NCBI GenBank assembly: GCA_902767775.1
Contig: CACXIP010000022.1
Coordinates: 1 to 64,000, forward strand
Source: an uncultured Prevotellaceae bacterium
GTDB taxonomy: Bacteria > Bacteroidota > Bacteroidia > Bacteroidales > Bacteroidaceae
Direction: 5' to 3'
DNA length: 64,000 nt
Position 1 is the stretch's first letter. Every line of letters starts with the position of its first letter. Below, piece by piece: positions 16,566 to 26,794 of the stretch. A program made the translations under genes and the position numbers. A model generated the notes under the pieces. It was not told the DNA's origin. It ran no database searches and saw nothing but the letters and a program-made list of their open reading frames with translations.

Positions 16566-19500
16566 TTATTTCACATATACTTTCTTACCGTTCACAATGT
16601 AGATTCCCTTTTGAGAAGGAATGCCGTTCATGCGCACACCTTGTAGGTTGTAGAATACAGGCTCGGTTCCATTGATGTCTGACACACCATTTGCCATTTC
16701 GATAGCCTCAATGGCTGTTGCATTGCCGTTGTCACCAATGACCACATATTCGTTGGTATAGCTCACTTTGTCATTGCTCTTGCTTAATTGCAGATAAGCC
16801 ATGTTGGCTCTGAGGGTGCCGCTGCTCTTCACTTTGTAGAAGCTGTAACTATCACTCGTTTGTTTTTCACCTTTGCTGTTGTAATATACATTGGTGAACA
16901 CATAGTTATAAGTGTCTTCTGTTGAAGCAGGTGCTGTGCCTGCTGTGACATTGGCAATCAATTTGTTGTCTGATGCTGAATAGGTCTGTGCTTCATTGTT
17001 CACTGCAGGAACGAAGAGCGGGCAGCTTACATTGCCTCCACCCTCGCAGAAGAGCAACAGGCCTTGCTCTTTAGCTGTCGGGCCAACTTCCTCTATTGAC
17101 ATAGAACCTGAGGTCTTGTCATTGTTGTCTACGTAGTCAAATGCCCTATATGCATGCATGTCGATGTCGGCAAATGCATTGGTCTGCATGTAGTCGATAT
17201 CAATGGCACGGCTTTCTGTGGTCTTGCCTGCATCATTGACAATCTGTTTGAATTGGTCGGTGACACCAATTTTGTAGACATAAGCTTCAGTGCCGAAATC
17301 AAGAGTCACATCACCCTTTGTGTTCACCTTATAGACATATACGCCGTTGACCAAATCGAAATTGTTCACATGACCCTCATATTTGGTCACCTTTGCAGCA
17401 TTTGCTGAGACGCTGGTGGGTTCTTTTGAAGCCTTTACGAAGACATACATGCCTGCGTCAACTTTGGGGACATTTATTTTGCCTACACCCTCAACATCAT
17501 CTCCAGTGGCTTTCAGAGCATCATTCTGCAAATCATAAGCATTGTATTTGCGCTCTCGTTTAGCAAATGTACCCTCGATAGTGAAATAGTAGTAGAAGCT
17601 TTTCTGATTTGCCTGGAATGGACGATAGATGCCCAATCCTTCTGTTTCGGCAATAGCGTTATTCAAAGCAGAGAGTTGTGAGCCTTGGGCGAACAAAGGC
17701 TTACGAGTCAGCGTGTTGGGCTGCTCTTCCACATTGACCTGCGGGAGGAAATCCTCATCTACATATGCAGGCTGGCTGAAAGGCTTCTCAGTTCCTGTCC
17801 AGATACCGTATGCTCCTGCTGTCTTGGCTGCTGCCATCTTCTCTGCCGTCTTGTTGGTCTTTGTTCCTAAGAACATGTTATAGTCGGTGAAGTCCCATGT
17901 ATAAGGATATTGCTGAGTGGTCAGTTCACCTACGGCAATATAAGTCTCATTCTTGCTGTAAACATACTTGTAATCACCTTCGTTGTCACCCAACTCACTC
18001 TGGATAATCTTCACAAGACCATAGCCACCATTATAAGTGATTTCCAAACGGTTGTAGGCTGCTCCGTATGGTGACACCGTTTTGTTGACCTCGATATCTA
18101 CTTGGTTGGGGTCATACTCTACATCGAATCTGCAGGTGTGTGCCTGTGTTGCACCAATTCTACCAGCGTGACCATCGTATGCCTTTTTTACAGGAACACC
18201 ATCAACGACCACAACCGAAGCGTTTTCTGAGTCATCATCTATAATTAAGAAATTTTCCCATTGATTCCAACCGGGTTCTTCTGTCAGGAACAAATCAGGC
18301 TTGCACTCATCCATAATCTCAATCTTATAGATTTTCGACCAGCCGTCATCAGTAAGGGAAATGGCAGGCAATTGTGTCAAGTCATTAGTTGCTGTATAGT
18401 CGTCGGGCACTCTGAACAATGCACCACCTATCATATCATCCTTATAAGTAACCCTTTCGTCAGAAATGCCACGAAGCTTGAATTCGATGGATTCATCATA
18501 AGCCACACCATTAAGGTCAACAAGATTTCGTGCTGTCCAAGTCTCACCTTTGTTGTCTGCATGTCTTCTGTTCCATATCTTGATATACTGTCCAGCTTTC
18601 ACACCTGGGAACAAAATGGTTGTTGTGCCTTGGATCCACACCAGTTCTGCCTCCTTCACTGTGCTGGCGGGATAATAGTATTCCTCATCATCGTCAATAC
18701 CGGCAAGACCATGACTCTTCTCGTATGTGCTGCCATGTTCGTTGACTGTCTCGCCTGCACCAAAATGGTCTGCACTCGTCAGGAACACCAGTCCGTTGGT
18801 GTAACTCATAAAGAAAGCATTATTGCCCTCTACAGCACTGTGGGCAGCCAAAATCGGGCTTTCCAACTCATTCCACTTACCATCGGCCCTGCGGTGAATC
18901 TTGTAAACACGGCTTAAGTCGTTGGAGTTATTATTCATGTCTGCTACCAATTGTACATTAGTGAACTCACCGCCTTCATCAGAAGATTTGCGGAAGTCCC
19001 ATACATGAGTGCCATAAGGAATGGTCATTACATAATCCACATAGCTGGATCCTTGGCTTAACCTCACCTTGATAGCTCCACCCTTTTTGTTGTCCTCATT
19101 GGTCTTGTAAGTAATATCGCTGAATACTATGTGGTTGTTTGACAAACTAACCTTAGCGCTTTCGATAGTTCCTTTATATCCCACTATAGTGGCTTGTCCA
19201 GCTCCAGTGACTGTTTCCAAAGATGTGACAGATGTTGCTCCGCATTCTGCTGCTACGCCATATTTGGCAGAAACCTTTAAGTCTGTCTCAAAGCTAAACC
19301 ACTCAAGGGTGAAGTTTCCCCATTTTCCTGATTCGGCCTCTCCATGCATGTAATATATTTGTCCTGGATCCATTTCAATCTCTCCAGATTCCAAATAACC
19401 CAATTGATCGGCAGCGAAGACATCAGTTTGAGCTAATGTGCTCTTATTGACCAGATAAACTCTACCACCAGTATGTTGTTTTACACCACCAAACTTGAGC

Positions 19501-20657
19501 TTACCTTTAGCTGTTGCCTCAAATTGATAGAAAGTACCTTCGGTTGGCCACCAGACTCTATAAGGGAATCGATCCCACCATCCATTGGATGCATTGGAAA
19601 AACAGACCATATGACCATTGTCATTATAGACGATAACAGAGTTGTTGTATGGGTTGCCAATGGTCATTTCTATACCGCCAACACCCGAAACAACACGGTT
19701 GGCCATGAAACCTCCTCGCTGAGAAGCTTCTGTCAGTGCTTCATCTGGATTGGGGATGAATTGGAATCTCGTATTGTTGTTAACAAATTCATAGCAAGCC
19801 TCGTTGTCCCATACTTCAACCCAATATTCGGCAGATTGTCCATTAGCTGTGGCCTTCACTTTGCAAAAACCTATATTTTTGAAAAGGAGATCTCCAATCT
19901 TTCTATATGAATGGTCTTGGTCCTCAGCATCATTCTCATTAACATTAAGTGTAGCTACTTGCTTATCTATATGTTTGTTCAAATCATCAGAATTTGCATC
20001 ATAGTTTGGATCTTTTAAAATTTCAGTTCCATTGTAGTCGTCATATGACGTCACTTCATAGGTTACTGTAGCATTACTTGGATAAACAGACAATGCAGGT
20101 TCGTTAAAGCTACGGCTCGACAACTGGCTGCGATAATAATTGCCAGTCATTTTTGAGGTGTCGAAAGCGATGCGTGATTGTGTGTTGGCAGGTGTAACCA
20201 CAATTTTTGTGATATATATACCAAGAGAAACAGTGAAATCAATAGAACCAGCAGTAGCAGTAAAAGTCACTTCTTCTTCTGAACTTACAGAATTCAAACC
20301 TTTATTGGTGTTGTTTGACTTGATTGTAGGTTTAGAACTACCCCAAAAAGAAATCTTCACTTTATCTCCATTAAATAGATTCATAATAGAGAGGGTCTGA
20401 TTTGACCAGGGCATCCATTCATTACTGCCGTTGTTATTTCTCCACCGCCACTCTGAGTCGTTGTAAAAACTTCCGGTAATAGCAATTCGATTGCTGTAAG
20501 AACTTAGATACCTGACATCCTCACCTGAAGAGTTTTTTATCAGATTCCCTCGAGAGTAATTGTTGCTAGGATAATAATCCTCAGCCCAACTTGTTAGTGC
20601 CATCAAGGATAGCAGGCACAACAACAAGATCTTCTTTGTTAGTAGAACTTTTTTCAT
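16566..20657 (-). CDS. Very large secreted protein with Por/T9SS-like C-terminal tail
   Basis: 1363-aa exported protein with signal peptide MKKVLLTKKILLLCLLSLMA... cleaved near SWAED. The body is rich in Asn, Asp, Thr and Tyr with beta-strand character; I do not recognise a catalytic domain. Weak Ig/adhesin-like features appear around residues 150-400. The last 35 residues (YNLQGVRMNGIPSQKGIYI then VNGKKVYVK) form the type seen at the end of proteins routed to the cell surface in Bacteroidetes. Codon use is more AT-rich than in neighbouring housekeeping genes. It probably forms an operon with the mini protein behind it, from the promoter at 20774-20781. Confidence 0.8.
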   Translation of the reverse strand: MKKVLLTKKILLLCLLSLMALTSWAEDYYPSNNYSRGNLIKNSSGEDVRYLSSYSNRIAITGSFYNDSEWRWRNNNGSNEWMPWSNQTLSIMNLFNGDKVKISFWGSSKPTIKSNNTNKGLNSVSSEEEVTFTATAGSIDFTVSLGIYITKIVVTPANTQSRIAFDTSKMTGNYYRSQLSSRSFNEPALSVYPSNATVTYEVTSYDDYNGTEILKDPNYDANSDDLNKHIDKQVATLNVNENDAEDQDHSYRKIGDLLFKNIGFCKVKATANGQSAEYWVEVWDNEACYEFVNNNTRFQFIPNPDEALTEASQRGGFMANRVVSGVGGIEMTIGNPYNNSVIVYNDNGHMVCFSNASNGWWDRFPYRVWWPTEGTFYQFEATAKGKLKFGGVKQHTGGRVYLVNKSTLAQTDVFAADQLGYLESGEIEMDPGQIYYMHGEAESGKWGNFTLEWFSFETDLKVSAKYGVAAECGATSVTSLETVTGAGQATIVGYKGTIESAKVSLSNNHIVFSDITYKTNEDNKKGGAIKVRLSQGSSYVDYVMTIPYGTHVWDFRKSSDEGGEFTNVQLVADMNNNSNDLSRVYKIHRRADGKWNELESPILAAHSAVEGNNAFFMSYTNGLVFLTSADHFGAGETVNEHGSTYEKSHGLAGIDDDEEYYYPASTVKEAELVWIQGTTTILFPGVKAGQYIKIWNRRHADNKGETWTARNLVDLNGVAYDESIEFKLRGISDERVTYKDDMIGGALFRVPDDYTATNDLTQLPAISLTDDGWSKIYKIEIMDECKPDLFLTEEPGWNQWENFLIIDDDSENASVVVVDGVPVKKAYDGHAGRIGATQAHTCRFDVEYDPNQVDIEVNKTVSPYGAAYNRLEITYNGGYGLVKIIQSELGDNEGDYKYVYSKNETYIAVGELTTQQYPYTWDFTDYNMFLGTKTNKTAEKMAAAKTAGAYGIWTGTEKPFSQPAYVDEDFLPQVNVEEQPNTLTRKPLFAQGSQLSALNNAIAETEGLGIYRPFQANQKSFYYYFTIEGTFAKRERKYNAYDLQNDALKATGDDVEGVGKINVPKVDAGMYVFVKASKEPTSVSANAAKVTKYEGHVNNFDLVNGVYVYKVNTKGDVTLDFGTEAYVYKIGVTDQFKQIVNDAGKTTESRAIDIDYMQTNAFADIDMHAYRAFDYVDNNDKTSGSMSIEEVGPTAKEQGLLLFCEGGGNVSCPLFVPAVNNEAQTYSASDNKLIANVTAGTAPASTEDTYNYVFTNVYYNSKGEKQTSDSYSFYKVKSSGTLRANMAYLQLSKSNDKVSYTNEYVVIGDNGNATAIEAIEMANGVSDINGTEPVFYNLQGVRMNGIPSQKGIYIVNGKKVYVK

Positions 20658-21158
20658 TTGATTGTTGTTTGTTGAAAAATATAGTTTGGTTGAATTGAAT
20701 TAAAACCCTTCTTTTTTGTATCTTTATGTACCCAAATCAGGACATGTATCAATTCTCACGACAAATTCGGATGCAAAGTTATTTTTTTGTTTAATAATAT
20801 TATACATTATTAGTTCCATTTTTTTTTCTGATAATTGCAAATAAAACAATTGGCAATGTTTTTGATACATCAGATAAAAAGCAGTATCGAAGATTCTCAT
20901 TCATTGAGGTTATAAGATTTTGATGTTGAGGGCTTTGATAAGACGTGTAGTAAAAAGGTTTACACACAAGTGGGGTGGCAATTTCGTGTGCATGTTGAAA
21001 ATAATGATATATAATCATTCTTATACCCTAATTATCCGTAGACACTTTTTTTGCGTAAGTTACAAATATGTCATTGAGACCTACCAATTTGAGTGATGCC
21101 CTTTGAGCACTCCTTCATTTTTTATAATTTTACACCCATCAACCAAATACCAGAGATC
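20658..21158. other. 500-bp AT-rich divergent intergenic region
   Basis: Separates the minus-strand secreted-protein operon from the plus-strand GH43 gene. Apart from one candidate promoter for the minus strand (20774-20781) I see no gene, array or strong hairpin. A 72-codon minus frame at 20800-21018 has no signs of coding. Confidence 0.6.
20774..20781 (-). promoter_or_regulatory. Candidate -7 box for the giant secreted protein
   Basis: On the minus strand TAACTTTG matches TAnnTTTG, about 117 nt before the ATG. No clear TTTG lies at -33. Confidence 0.4.
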
Positions 21159-22778
21159 ATGCGAAGAATGTTTTTGATGAGTGTAATGGTCATCCTGTTC
21201 CTCATGGGTGGCATGACAACAGTGAAGGCCGATGATGGTCAGCGTATCTATAACCCCATGCTGTGGGCTGACGTGCCCGACCCCGATGTCATCCGTGTGG
21301 GCGACACCTTCTACCTCGTCTCCACCACCATGCACCTTATGCCCGGAGCACCCGTCATGCAGTCGAAAGACCTGCTCAACTGGGAGACCGTGGGCTATAT
21401 CTTCGACCGCCTCACCGACTCCCCCAAGTACGACCTGCAGGAGGGTACGGTATATGGACGCGGACAGTGGGCGACATCATTGAAGTATCACAACGGACGT
21501 TTCTATGCCCTGCTGGCACCCAACGAGCAAGGGGCAATGGGTGATACCTACATCTTCTCGGCAGAGAAGGCTGCCGGACCGTGGAACCTCGTCTCACGAA
21601 TGCGCCACTTCCACGACTGCTCCCTCTTCTTCGATGACGACGGACGCGTGTATGTCGTCTATGGTACCGGCGAACTGATGGAACTCAAACCCGACCTCTC
21701 GGACGTCATCGAGGGGACTTACAAGCGTATTTTCCAGCGTGAGGAGGACGAGACAGGACTCCTCGAGGGCAGCCGTGTCATCAAGCACCGAGGCAAATAC
21801 TATCTGCTGATGATATCGCAGTCGTATGGGCCGGGACGCCACCGCCGCGAGGTGTGCTACCGAGCTGACGACATCCATGGGCCATACGAGAAGGCGGTCA
21901 TCCTCGAAAGCGATTTCGGCGGCTTCCCCTATGTGGGGCAGGGCACCATCGTCGATACGGAGGACGGCGACTGGTATGGCATCATCTTCCAGGACCGTGG
22001 TGGCGTGGGGCGTGTGCTCACCCTCTCGCCCTGTCGCTGGATTGACGGGTGGCCGATGATAGGCGATGAGAACGGGAAAGTGCCACAGACGATGCGCCCG
22101 CTGAAGAGCAACCAGCCGAAGACCGGTATCGTCAAGGCCGACGGTTTCGATGATGCCAAGCTGGGGCTTCACTGGCAGTGGAACCACAACCCTGTGGACA
22201 ATGCGTGGTCGCTGACCGAGCGACCAGGATTCCTGCGCCTGAAGACAAACCGCGTGGTGGAAAATATCTTCCTTGCCCCCAACACGCTGACGCAGCGTAT
22301 GGAAGGACCGACATGCAGCGGTGCCGTAGTCATCGACTTCTCACACATGAAGGACGGCGACCGTGCAGGTTTCTCTGCGTTCAATGGCGATGCGGGAACG
22401 CTCACCATCAAGAAGGTGGGAAAGAAATGCGTACTTGAGATGAGTGAGCAGAGCGTGTCGCTCTCCGGTCGTGAGAAAGCCGTGGAGAAAGTGGAGGAGA
22501 AGGTGGTGGAGAGCATCGACCTCAAGGGGAAGACGGTGTATCTCCGCATCGATGGTGACTTCCGCGCAGGGGAGCGTGGCGGGCGCGACCTCGCCACATT
22601 CTACTACAGCCTCGACGGGGAGCAGTGGACAAAGTTCGGCAGCGACTTCCGTATGCGCTTCGATTATCGGCGGTTCTTCATGGGAACGAAATTCGCCATT
22701 TTCTGCTATGCCACCAAGCGCGCCGGCGGATATATTGATGTAGACCGCTTCGACTACCACGTCGCAGAGAAAAACTAA
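21159..22778 (+). CDS. Glycoside hydrolase family 43 (beta-xylosidase / alpha-arabinofuranosidase type)
   Basis: 539-aa exported enzyme. ATG 21159 gives a signal peptide ending VKADD. The five-bladed propeller begins YNPMLWADVPDPDVIRVGDTF, where the Asp of DPDVIRV is the expected general base; the general acid Glu lies in LLEGSRVIKHRGKYYLL. The C-terminal 200 residues form a separate beta-sandwich (about 340-539) seen in xylan-active GH43 enzymes. It probably removes xylose or arabinose from plant xylo-oligosaccharides in the periplasm. It is not accompanied by SusC/SusD genes in this window. Confidence 0.88.
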   Translation: MRRMFLMSVMVILFLMGGMTTVKADDGQRIYNPMLWADVPDPDVIRVGDTFYLVSTTMHLMPGAPVMQSKDLLNWETVGYIFDRLTDSPKYDLQEGTVYGRGQWATSLKYHNGRFYALLAPNEQGAMGDTYIFSAEKAAGPWNLVSRMRHFHDCSLFFDDDGRVYVVYGTGELMELKPDLSDVIEGTYKRIFQREEDETGLLEGSRVIKHRGKYYLLMISQSYGPGRHRREVCYRADDIHGPYEKAVILESDFGGFPYVGQGTIVDTEDGDWYGIIFQDRGGVGRVLTLSPCRWIDGWPMIGDENGKVPQTMRPLKSNQPKTGIVKADGFDDAKLGLHWQWNHNPVDNAWSLTERPGFLRLKTNRVVENIFLAPNTLTQRMEGPTCSGAVVIDFSHMKDGDRAGFSAFNGDAGTLTIKKVGKKCVLEMSEQSVSLSGREKAVEKVEEKVVESIDLKGKTVYLRIDGDFRAGERGGRDLATFYYSLDGEQWTKFGSDFRMRFDYRRFFMGTKFAIFCYATKRAGGYIDVDRFDYHVAEKN

Positions 22779-22786
22779 TCGGGTTT

Positions 22787-22837
22787 GTCCGACCAGTCCG
22801 ACTCGTCCGACCAGTCCGACTCGTCCGACTTGTCCGA
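22787..22837 (+). repeat. GTCCGACNN 9-bp tandem array (near perfect)
   Basis: Nearly six units (CA, TC, CA, TC, TT in the two variable positions) start 8 nt after the GH43 stop. The alternation CA/TC suggests duplication of an 18-bp pair. Confidence 0.9.
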
Positions 22838-22861
22838 AAAAATAAAAACTTCGCTTTTTAT

Positions 22862-22892
22862 TTTGCTTTTCGCTCGCCTTGCACTACCTTTG
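22862..22892 (+). promoter_or_regulatory. Promoter of the sugar transferase gene
   Basis: TTTG (22862-22865), 19 bp, TACCTTTG (22885-22892). The whole 39-bp block 22857-22895 recurs with one mismatch on the minus strand at 33895-33933, upstream of the Rid-family gene. Confidence 0.8.
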
Positions 22893-22927
22893 CAGTATCA
22901 TTAAGAATGAGACTGTAATTTAGCTTT

Positions 22928-24397
22928 ATGGCAGCCAAAAAATACTCTACGGGTAATGGAATGATCAGGGCCGGTGTGATTGTTGTCGATTTTATCGTCA
23001 TGAATCTGCTGTTGTTCCTGGCCTCCAGATACCTGTACGTTATACATATCCTCTACCCTCCATATTTTCAGCAGGAACCGCGTGAGGTATTCATTGCCGC
23101 CAACTTCGCCATGGCCATCAGCCAGTTCCTCGTGGGGAGTATCATCCACCGCAGAAGGACCGGCATCGACGAGGTGTTCATCAGCGTCGTCAAGCTCTGT
23201 CTCCTGCAGGTGTCGCTCATGTTCGTCAGCCTCCGTCTGCTCGGAGAGAGCGGAGGTATGTTCCAGTTCATGGGACTCTTCCTCATCACTGAGACGGCTT
23301 CCATCTTCTTCGTCAGACTGGTGGAGAAACTTTTCATCAGCTATTTCAGACAGGCGGGACGCAACACCAGAAGTGTTGTTTTCGTGGGAAGCGACCCATC
23401 GCTGCTCATCCTCTACAGAAACCTCATCTCAGACTCCTCGACAGGATACAAAATCAGGGGCTATTTCGCCGACGAGCGCATGGAGAACTGTCCGGAGGCC
23501 ATCTCCCGTCTCGGCAATATCGATGACCTCAACAGGCTTATGGACACCTACTCGCTCAGTGCTCGCGAGGAGGGTGCCGAGGTGGCACCAGGTGACATCG
23601 ACATCTCCACCACCGACGAACTTTTCGTCAGCCTCTCGCACGACGAGAATACGGAGATTGTGAAGCTGATGCGCTTCTGCGACAAAAACCTCGTGCATTT
23701 TTACTACGTGCCGAGGATGTCGGGCAACTTCCTCCTCAACCTGCAGCCGGAGCAACTGGGCGAGACGATGGTGTTCACCAACCACCACGAACCGCTGTCG
23801 CAGCCGTTCAACCGCTTCATCAAGCGCACCTTCGACATCGTGGTAAGCGCCATCGTATGCATCCTCATGCTGCCGTTCATCCCCATCATCGCCCTGCTCA
23901 TCAAGAGGCAGAGTCCCGGACCCTTGTTCTTCAAGCAGGCACGCACAGGTCTCAACGGCCGCACCTTCACCTGCTACAAGTTCCGCTCCATGCACGTCAA
24001 TGCTGATGCCGACCTCGTGCAGGCCACCAAGGACGACCCGAGGAAGTTCCCCTTTGGGGAGTTTATCCGACACACCAACATCGATGAGTTCCCCCAGTTC
24101 TTCAACGTCCTCAAGGGAGACATGAGCATCGTCGGACCGAGGCCGCACATGCTTGCCCACACCGAGCAGTATGGCGACATCATCGACAAGTATATGGTGA
24201 GGCATTTCAGCCTTCCAGGCATCACGGGATGGGCGCAAGTGAGCGGCAGCCGCGGTGAGACCAAGGAAATCTGGGAGATGGAGGAACGCATCCAAAAGGA
24301 CATCTGGTATATCGAGAACTGGACATTCTGGCTCGACATCAAAATCATTCTCAAAACAGCACTCACGCTCATCATACCCGATAAAAACGCGTATTGA
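22928..24397 (+). CDS. Undecaprenyl-phosphate sugar-1-phosphate transferase (WcaJ/polyprenyl glycosylphosphotransferase type)
   Basis: 489-aa inner-membrane enzyme that loads the first sugar phosphate on the lipid carrier for exopolysaccharide or O-antigen synthesis. Four N-terminal membrane segments (about residues 10-130), a nucleotide-binding-like middle domain (VVFVGSDPSLLILYRNL), a fifth hydrophobic segment (FDIVVSAIVCILMLPFIPI, about 300-320) and the C-terminal bacterial sugar transferase domain with RQSPGPLFFKQ, CYKFRSM, DEFPQFFNVLKGDMSIVG PRP and WAQVSG motifs. It has its own promoter and is followed 21 nt later by a PfkB kinase. No other polysaccharide genes are adjacent. Confidence 0.93.
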   Translation: MAAKKYSTGNGMIRAGVIVVDFIVMNLLLFLASRYLYVIHILYPPYFQQEPREVFIAANFAMAISQFLVGSIIHRRRTGIDEVFISVVKLCLLQVSLMFVSLRLLGESGGMFQFMGLFLITETASIFFVRLVEKLFISYFRQAGRNTRSVVFVGSDPSLLILYRNLISDSSTGYKIRGYFADERMENCPEAISRLGNIDDLNRLMDTYSLSAREEGAEVAPGDIDISTTDELFVSLSHDENTEIVKLMRFCDKNLVHFYYVPRMSGNFLLNLQPEQLGETMVFTNHHEPLSQPFNRFIKRTFDIVVSAIVCILMLPFIPIIALLIKRQSPGPLFFKQARTGLNGRTFTCYKFRSMHVNADADLVQATKDDPRKFPFGEFIRHTNIDEFPQFFNVLKGDMSIVGPRPHMLAHTEQYGDIIDKYMVRHFSLPGITGWAQVSGSRGETKEIWEMEERIQKDIWYIENWTFWLDIKIILKTALTLIIPDKNAY

Positions 24398-24418
24398 GCA
24401 AAACCAAACAAGAAACAC

Positions 24419-25384
24419 ATGCGTAAAGTAATAGGAATTGGAGAAACTGTGCTCGACATCATATTCAAAAACGAGCAACCCATAGGAGCCGTACCTGGTG
24501 GCTCCGTGTTCAATGGCGTCATCTCGCTCGGAAGGGCGGGCATCAACGCTTCGTTCATCAGCGAGGCTGGTAACGACCGTGTGGGGAAGAACATCATCAA
24601 CTTCCTCAAGGAAAACCACGTCAACGCCGACGAGATACATGTATATCCTGAAAGCAAGTCGCCCATCTCATTGGCATTCCTCGATGCCAACAACGATGCC
24701 GAATACCTCTTCTACAAGGACCACAGCCACGACCAGCTGGAGTTTGTATGCCCAGAGGTCAACCCCGACGACATCGTCATGTTCGGCTCATACTACGCCG
24801 TCAATCCCGTCATACGCCCACAGGTACTCGGTTTTCTCGATTATGCACGGAGCCATGGTGCCATCCTATACTATGACGTCAATTTCAGACCGTCGCACAA
24901 GAACGACGTGATGAAAATCACCCCCAACCTGCTCGAGAACCTCGAGTATGCCGACTTTGTCAGGGGCAGTGTAGATGACTTCCGCGTGCTATACAACAAG
25001 GAAGACCCCGACAAAATCTATAGTGCTGAGGTGTCGTTTTACTGCAAGAACTTCATCTGCACCAACGGCGTACATAATGTGGAACTAAGGGCAACAAGGG
25101 GTATCAAGAAAAGCTTCCCCATCATCCAGACCAATACGGTGAGCACCATCGGTGCCGGCGACAATTTCAACGCTGGCTTCATCTATGGACTGATGCGCTA
25201 TGGCATTACCCGCGAGGCGCTCGACAGAGGCATCCCTGCCCGTATCTGGGACAAAATCATCCACTGGGCTCAGATGTTTGCCGCCAACTGCTGCCAGACC
25301 ATCTCCAACTCCATCCAACCGGAGTTTGGCGCACAGATGGCTCAGGAAGCCAAGGAGGAAAAAGACACCTACCTGGAGTGGTAG
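24419..25384 (+). CDS. PfkB-family carbohydrate kinase
   Basis: 321-aa ribokinase-like sugar kinase, perhaps a fructokinase. N-terminal glycine-rich signature VPGGSVFNGVISLGRAG and C-terminal GAGDNFNAGFIYGL, where the Asp of GAGD is the catalytic base. Substrate cannot be read from sequence. It lies 21 nt behind the sugar transferase. Confidence 0.88.
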   Translation: MRKVIGIGETVLDIIFKNEQPIGAVPGGSVFNGVISLGRAGINASFISEAGNDRVGKNIINFLKENHVNADEIHVYPESKSPISLAFLDANNDAEYLFYKDHSHDQLEFVCPEVNPDDIVMFGSYYAVNPVIRPQVLGFLDYARSHGAILYYDVNFRPSHKNDVMKITPNLLENLEYADFVRGSVDDFRVLYNKEDPDKIYSAEVSFYCKNFICTNGVHNVELRATRGIKKSFPIIQTNTVSTIGAGDNFNAGFIYGLMRYGITREALDRGIPARIWDKIIHWAQMFAANCCQTISNSIQPEFGAQMAQEAKEEKDTYLEW

Positions 25385-25386
25385 CT

Positions 25387-25474
25387 CGACGAGTCCGACG
25401 AGTCCGACAAGTCCGACAAGTCTGACAAATCTCAATCCTCAAATCTCAAATCTCAATCCTCAAATCTCCAAAAT
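25387..25474 (+). repeat. GTCCGACNN array followed by TCAAATC-type array
   Basis: Four to five 9-bp units (25387-25427) begin immediately after the pfkB stop. They are followed by AAATCTC/AATCCTC units (25427-25474) of the same family as 5570-5606, running up to the flavodiiron start. Confidence 0.85.
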
Positions 25475-26668
25475 ATGACTGAAATCACCAACAACATCTA
25501 TTACGTGGGCGTCAACGACCGCAACAAGTTCCTCTTTGAGGGATTGTGGCCATTACCCAACGGCGTGTCTTACAACTCATACCTCATCGTGGATGAGAAA
25601 GTGTGCCTCATCGACACCGTCGAGGTGGACTTCTTCACACAGTTCATCGAGAATATCCAGGAGGTCATCGGCGACCGCCCCATCGACTACCTCGTCGTCA
25701 ACCACATGGAACCCGACCACAGTGGGTCTATCGCACTGATACGCAAATACTACCCCAACATCCAGGTGGTGGGCAACAAGAAGACTTTCGGAATGCTCAG
25801 CGGTTTCTACAACATCAGCGGAGGAGAAATCGAGGTGAAGAATGGCGACACCCTCTCTCTTGGAGGGCGTGAACTCACCTTCGTCCTTACCCCCATGGTG
25901 CACTGGCCTGAGACGATGGTCACTCTCGATGCCGCCAACCACGTGCTCTTCTCCGGTGATGCCTTCGGATGCTTCGGCGCACTCAACGGTGGTGTCATCG
26001 ACAGCGAAATCAACTGCGACACCTTCTGGCTTGAGATGGTGAGATACTACTCCAATATCGTAGGAAAATACGGCACTCCCGTGCAGAACGCTCTGAAGAA
26101 ACTCGCTGGCATACAGCTCGACTACATCTGCTCCACCCATGGTCCGGTGTGGCATGAGAATATACAGAAGGTCATCGGCATCTACGACCAGCTCAGCCGC
26201 TACGAGAGCGAGGAGGGCATCGTCATCTGCTACGGCACCATGTATGGCAACACTGAGCGCATGGCAGAGATTATCGCCGCCGCCGCCAGCAAGGCGGGCA
26301 TCAAGAACATCGTCATCTACAACGTGTCGAAGACCCACCACTCCTATATCCTGCGCGACATCTTCCGCTACAAGGCGCTTATCGTGGGTGCACCGACCTA
26401 CAACACGAGCCTCTATCACGAGATGGACGTGCTGCTCTCCGAAATCGCTCACAAGGATATGAAAAACCGCCTCATCGGATGGTTTGGCAGTTTCGGATGG
26501 GCGAGCAAGGCGGTGGCCAAGATTCAGGAGTGGAACGACAATGCGCTGCACTTCGAGGCCGTGGGTGAACCTGTGGAGATGAAACAGGCCATCAACGCCG
26601 ATTCTCGCGCACGCTGCGAGGCTCTCGGACGCGCCATGGCAGAACGCCTCAAGAAAGACAGAATATAG
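25475..26668 (+). CDS. Flavodiiron protein (A-type, FprA/Rd:O2 oxidoreductase)
   Basis: 397-aa cytoplasmic enzyme reducing O2 (or NO) in anaerobes. The N-terminal metallo-beta-lactamase-like domain carries the diiron ligands: NHMEPDHSG (H-x-E-x-D-H, about 77-85), VHWPETM, SGDAFG and STHGPVWH. The C-terminal flavodoxin domain (about 255-397) begins ICYGTMYGNTERMAE, the FMN phosphate loop. No rubredoxin is fused or adjacent. Confidence 0.93.
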   Translation: MTEITNNIYYVGVNDRNKFLFEGLWPLPNGVSYNSYLIVDEKVCLIDTVEVDFFTQFIENIQEVIGDRPIDYLVVNHMEPDHSGSIALIRKYYPNIQVVGNKKTFGMLSGFYNISGGEIEVKNGDTLSLGGRELTFVLTPMVHWPETMVTLDAANHVLFSGDAFGCFGALNGGVIDSEINCDTFWLEMVRYYSNIVGKYGTPVQNALKKLAGIQLDYICSTHGPVWHENIQKVIGIYDQLSRYESEEGIVICYGTMYGNTERMAEIIAAAASKAGIKNIVIYNVSKTHHSYILRDIFRYKALIVGAPTYNTSLYHEMDVLLSEIAHKDMKNRLIGWFGSFGWASKAVAKIQEWNDNALHFEAVGEPVEMKQAINADSRARCEALGRAMAERLKKDRI

Positions 26669-26677
26669 GATGTTTTC

Positions 26678-26736
26678 TTGTCACGAATTAAAGAATCAGC
26701 GAATGACAAATTCGACAATTCTCCAATTCGTGACAA
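26678..26736. repeat. 12-bp inverted repeat after the flavodiiron gene
   Basis: TTGTCACGAATT (26678-26689) pairs perfectly with AATTCGTGACAA (26725-26736), 35 nt apart; the interior repeats GAAT/AATTC motifs. It is followed by an A-rich stretch and an ATTCTTA-type heptamer array (26760-26788). Confidence 0.6.
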
Positions 26737-26759
26737 AAACAAAAAAAGCAAGTGTAATC

Positions 26760-26788
26760 ATAATTCATGATTCTTAATTCTTAATTCA
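26760..26788 (+). repeat. Degenerate TTCTTAA heptamer array
   Basis: About four 7-bp units (ATAATTC, ATGATTC, TTAATTC, TTAATTC) directly before the GTG start of the acyltransferase gene. Confidence 0.6.
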
Positions 26789-26794
26789 AAAAAG

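Noticed and set aside
20800-21018. 72-codon minus frame in the AT-rich gap before GH43
   Set aside because: No family, promoter or plausible composition; A/T-rich sequence makes chance frames likely.
22787-22837. CRISPR array
   Set aside because: Units are 9 bp with 2-bp variable positions and no spacers; no cas genes in the window.
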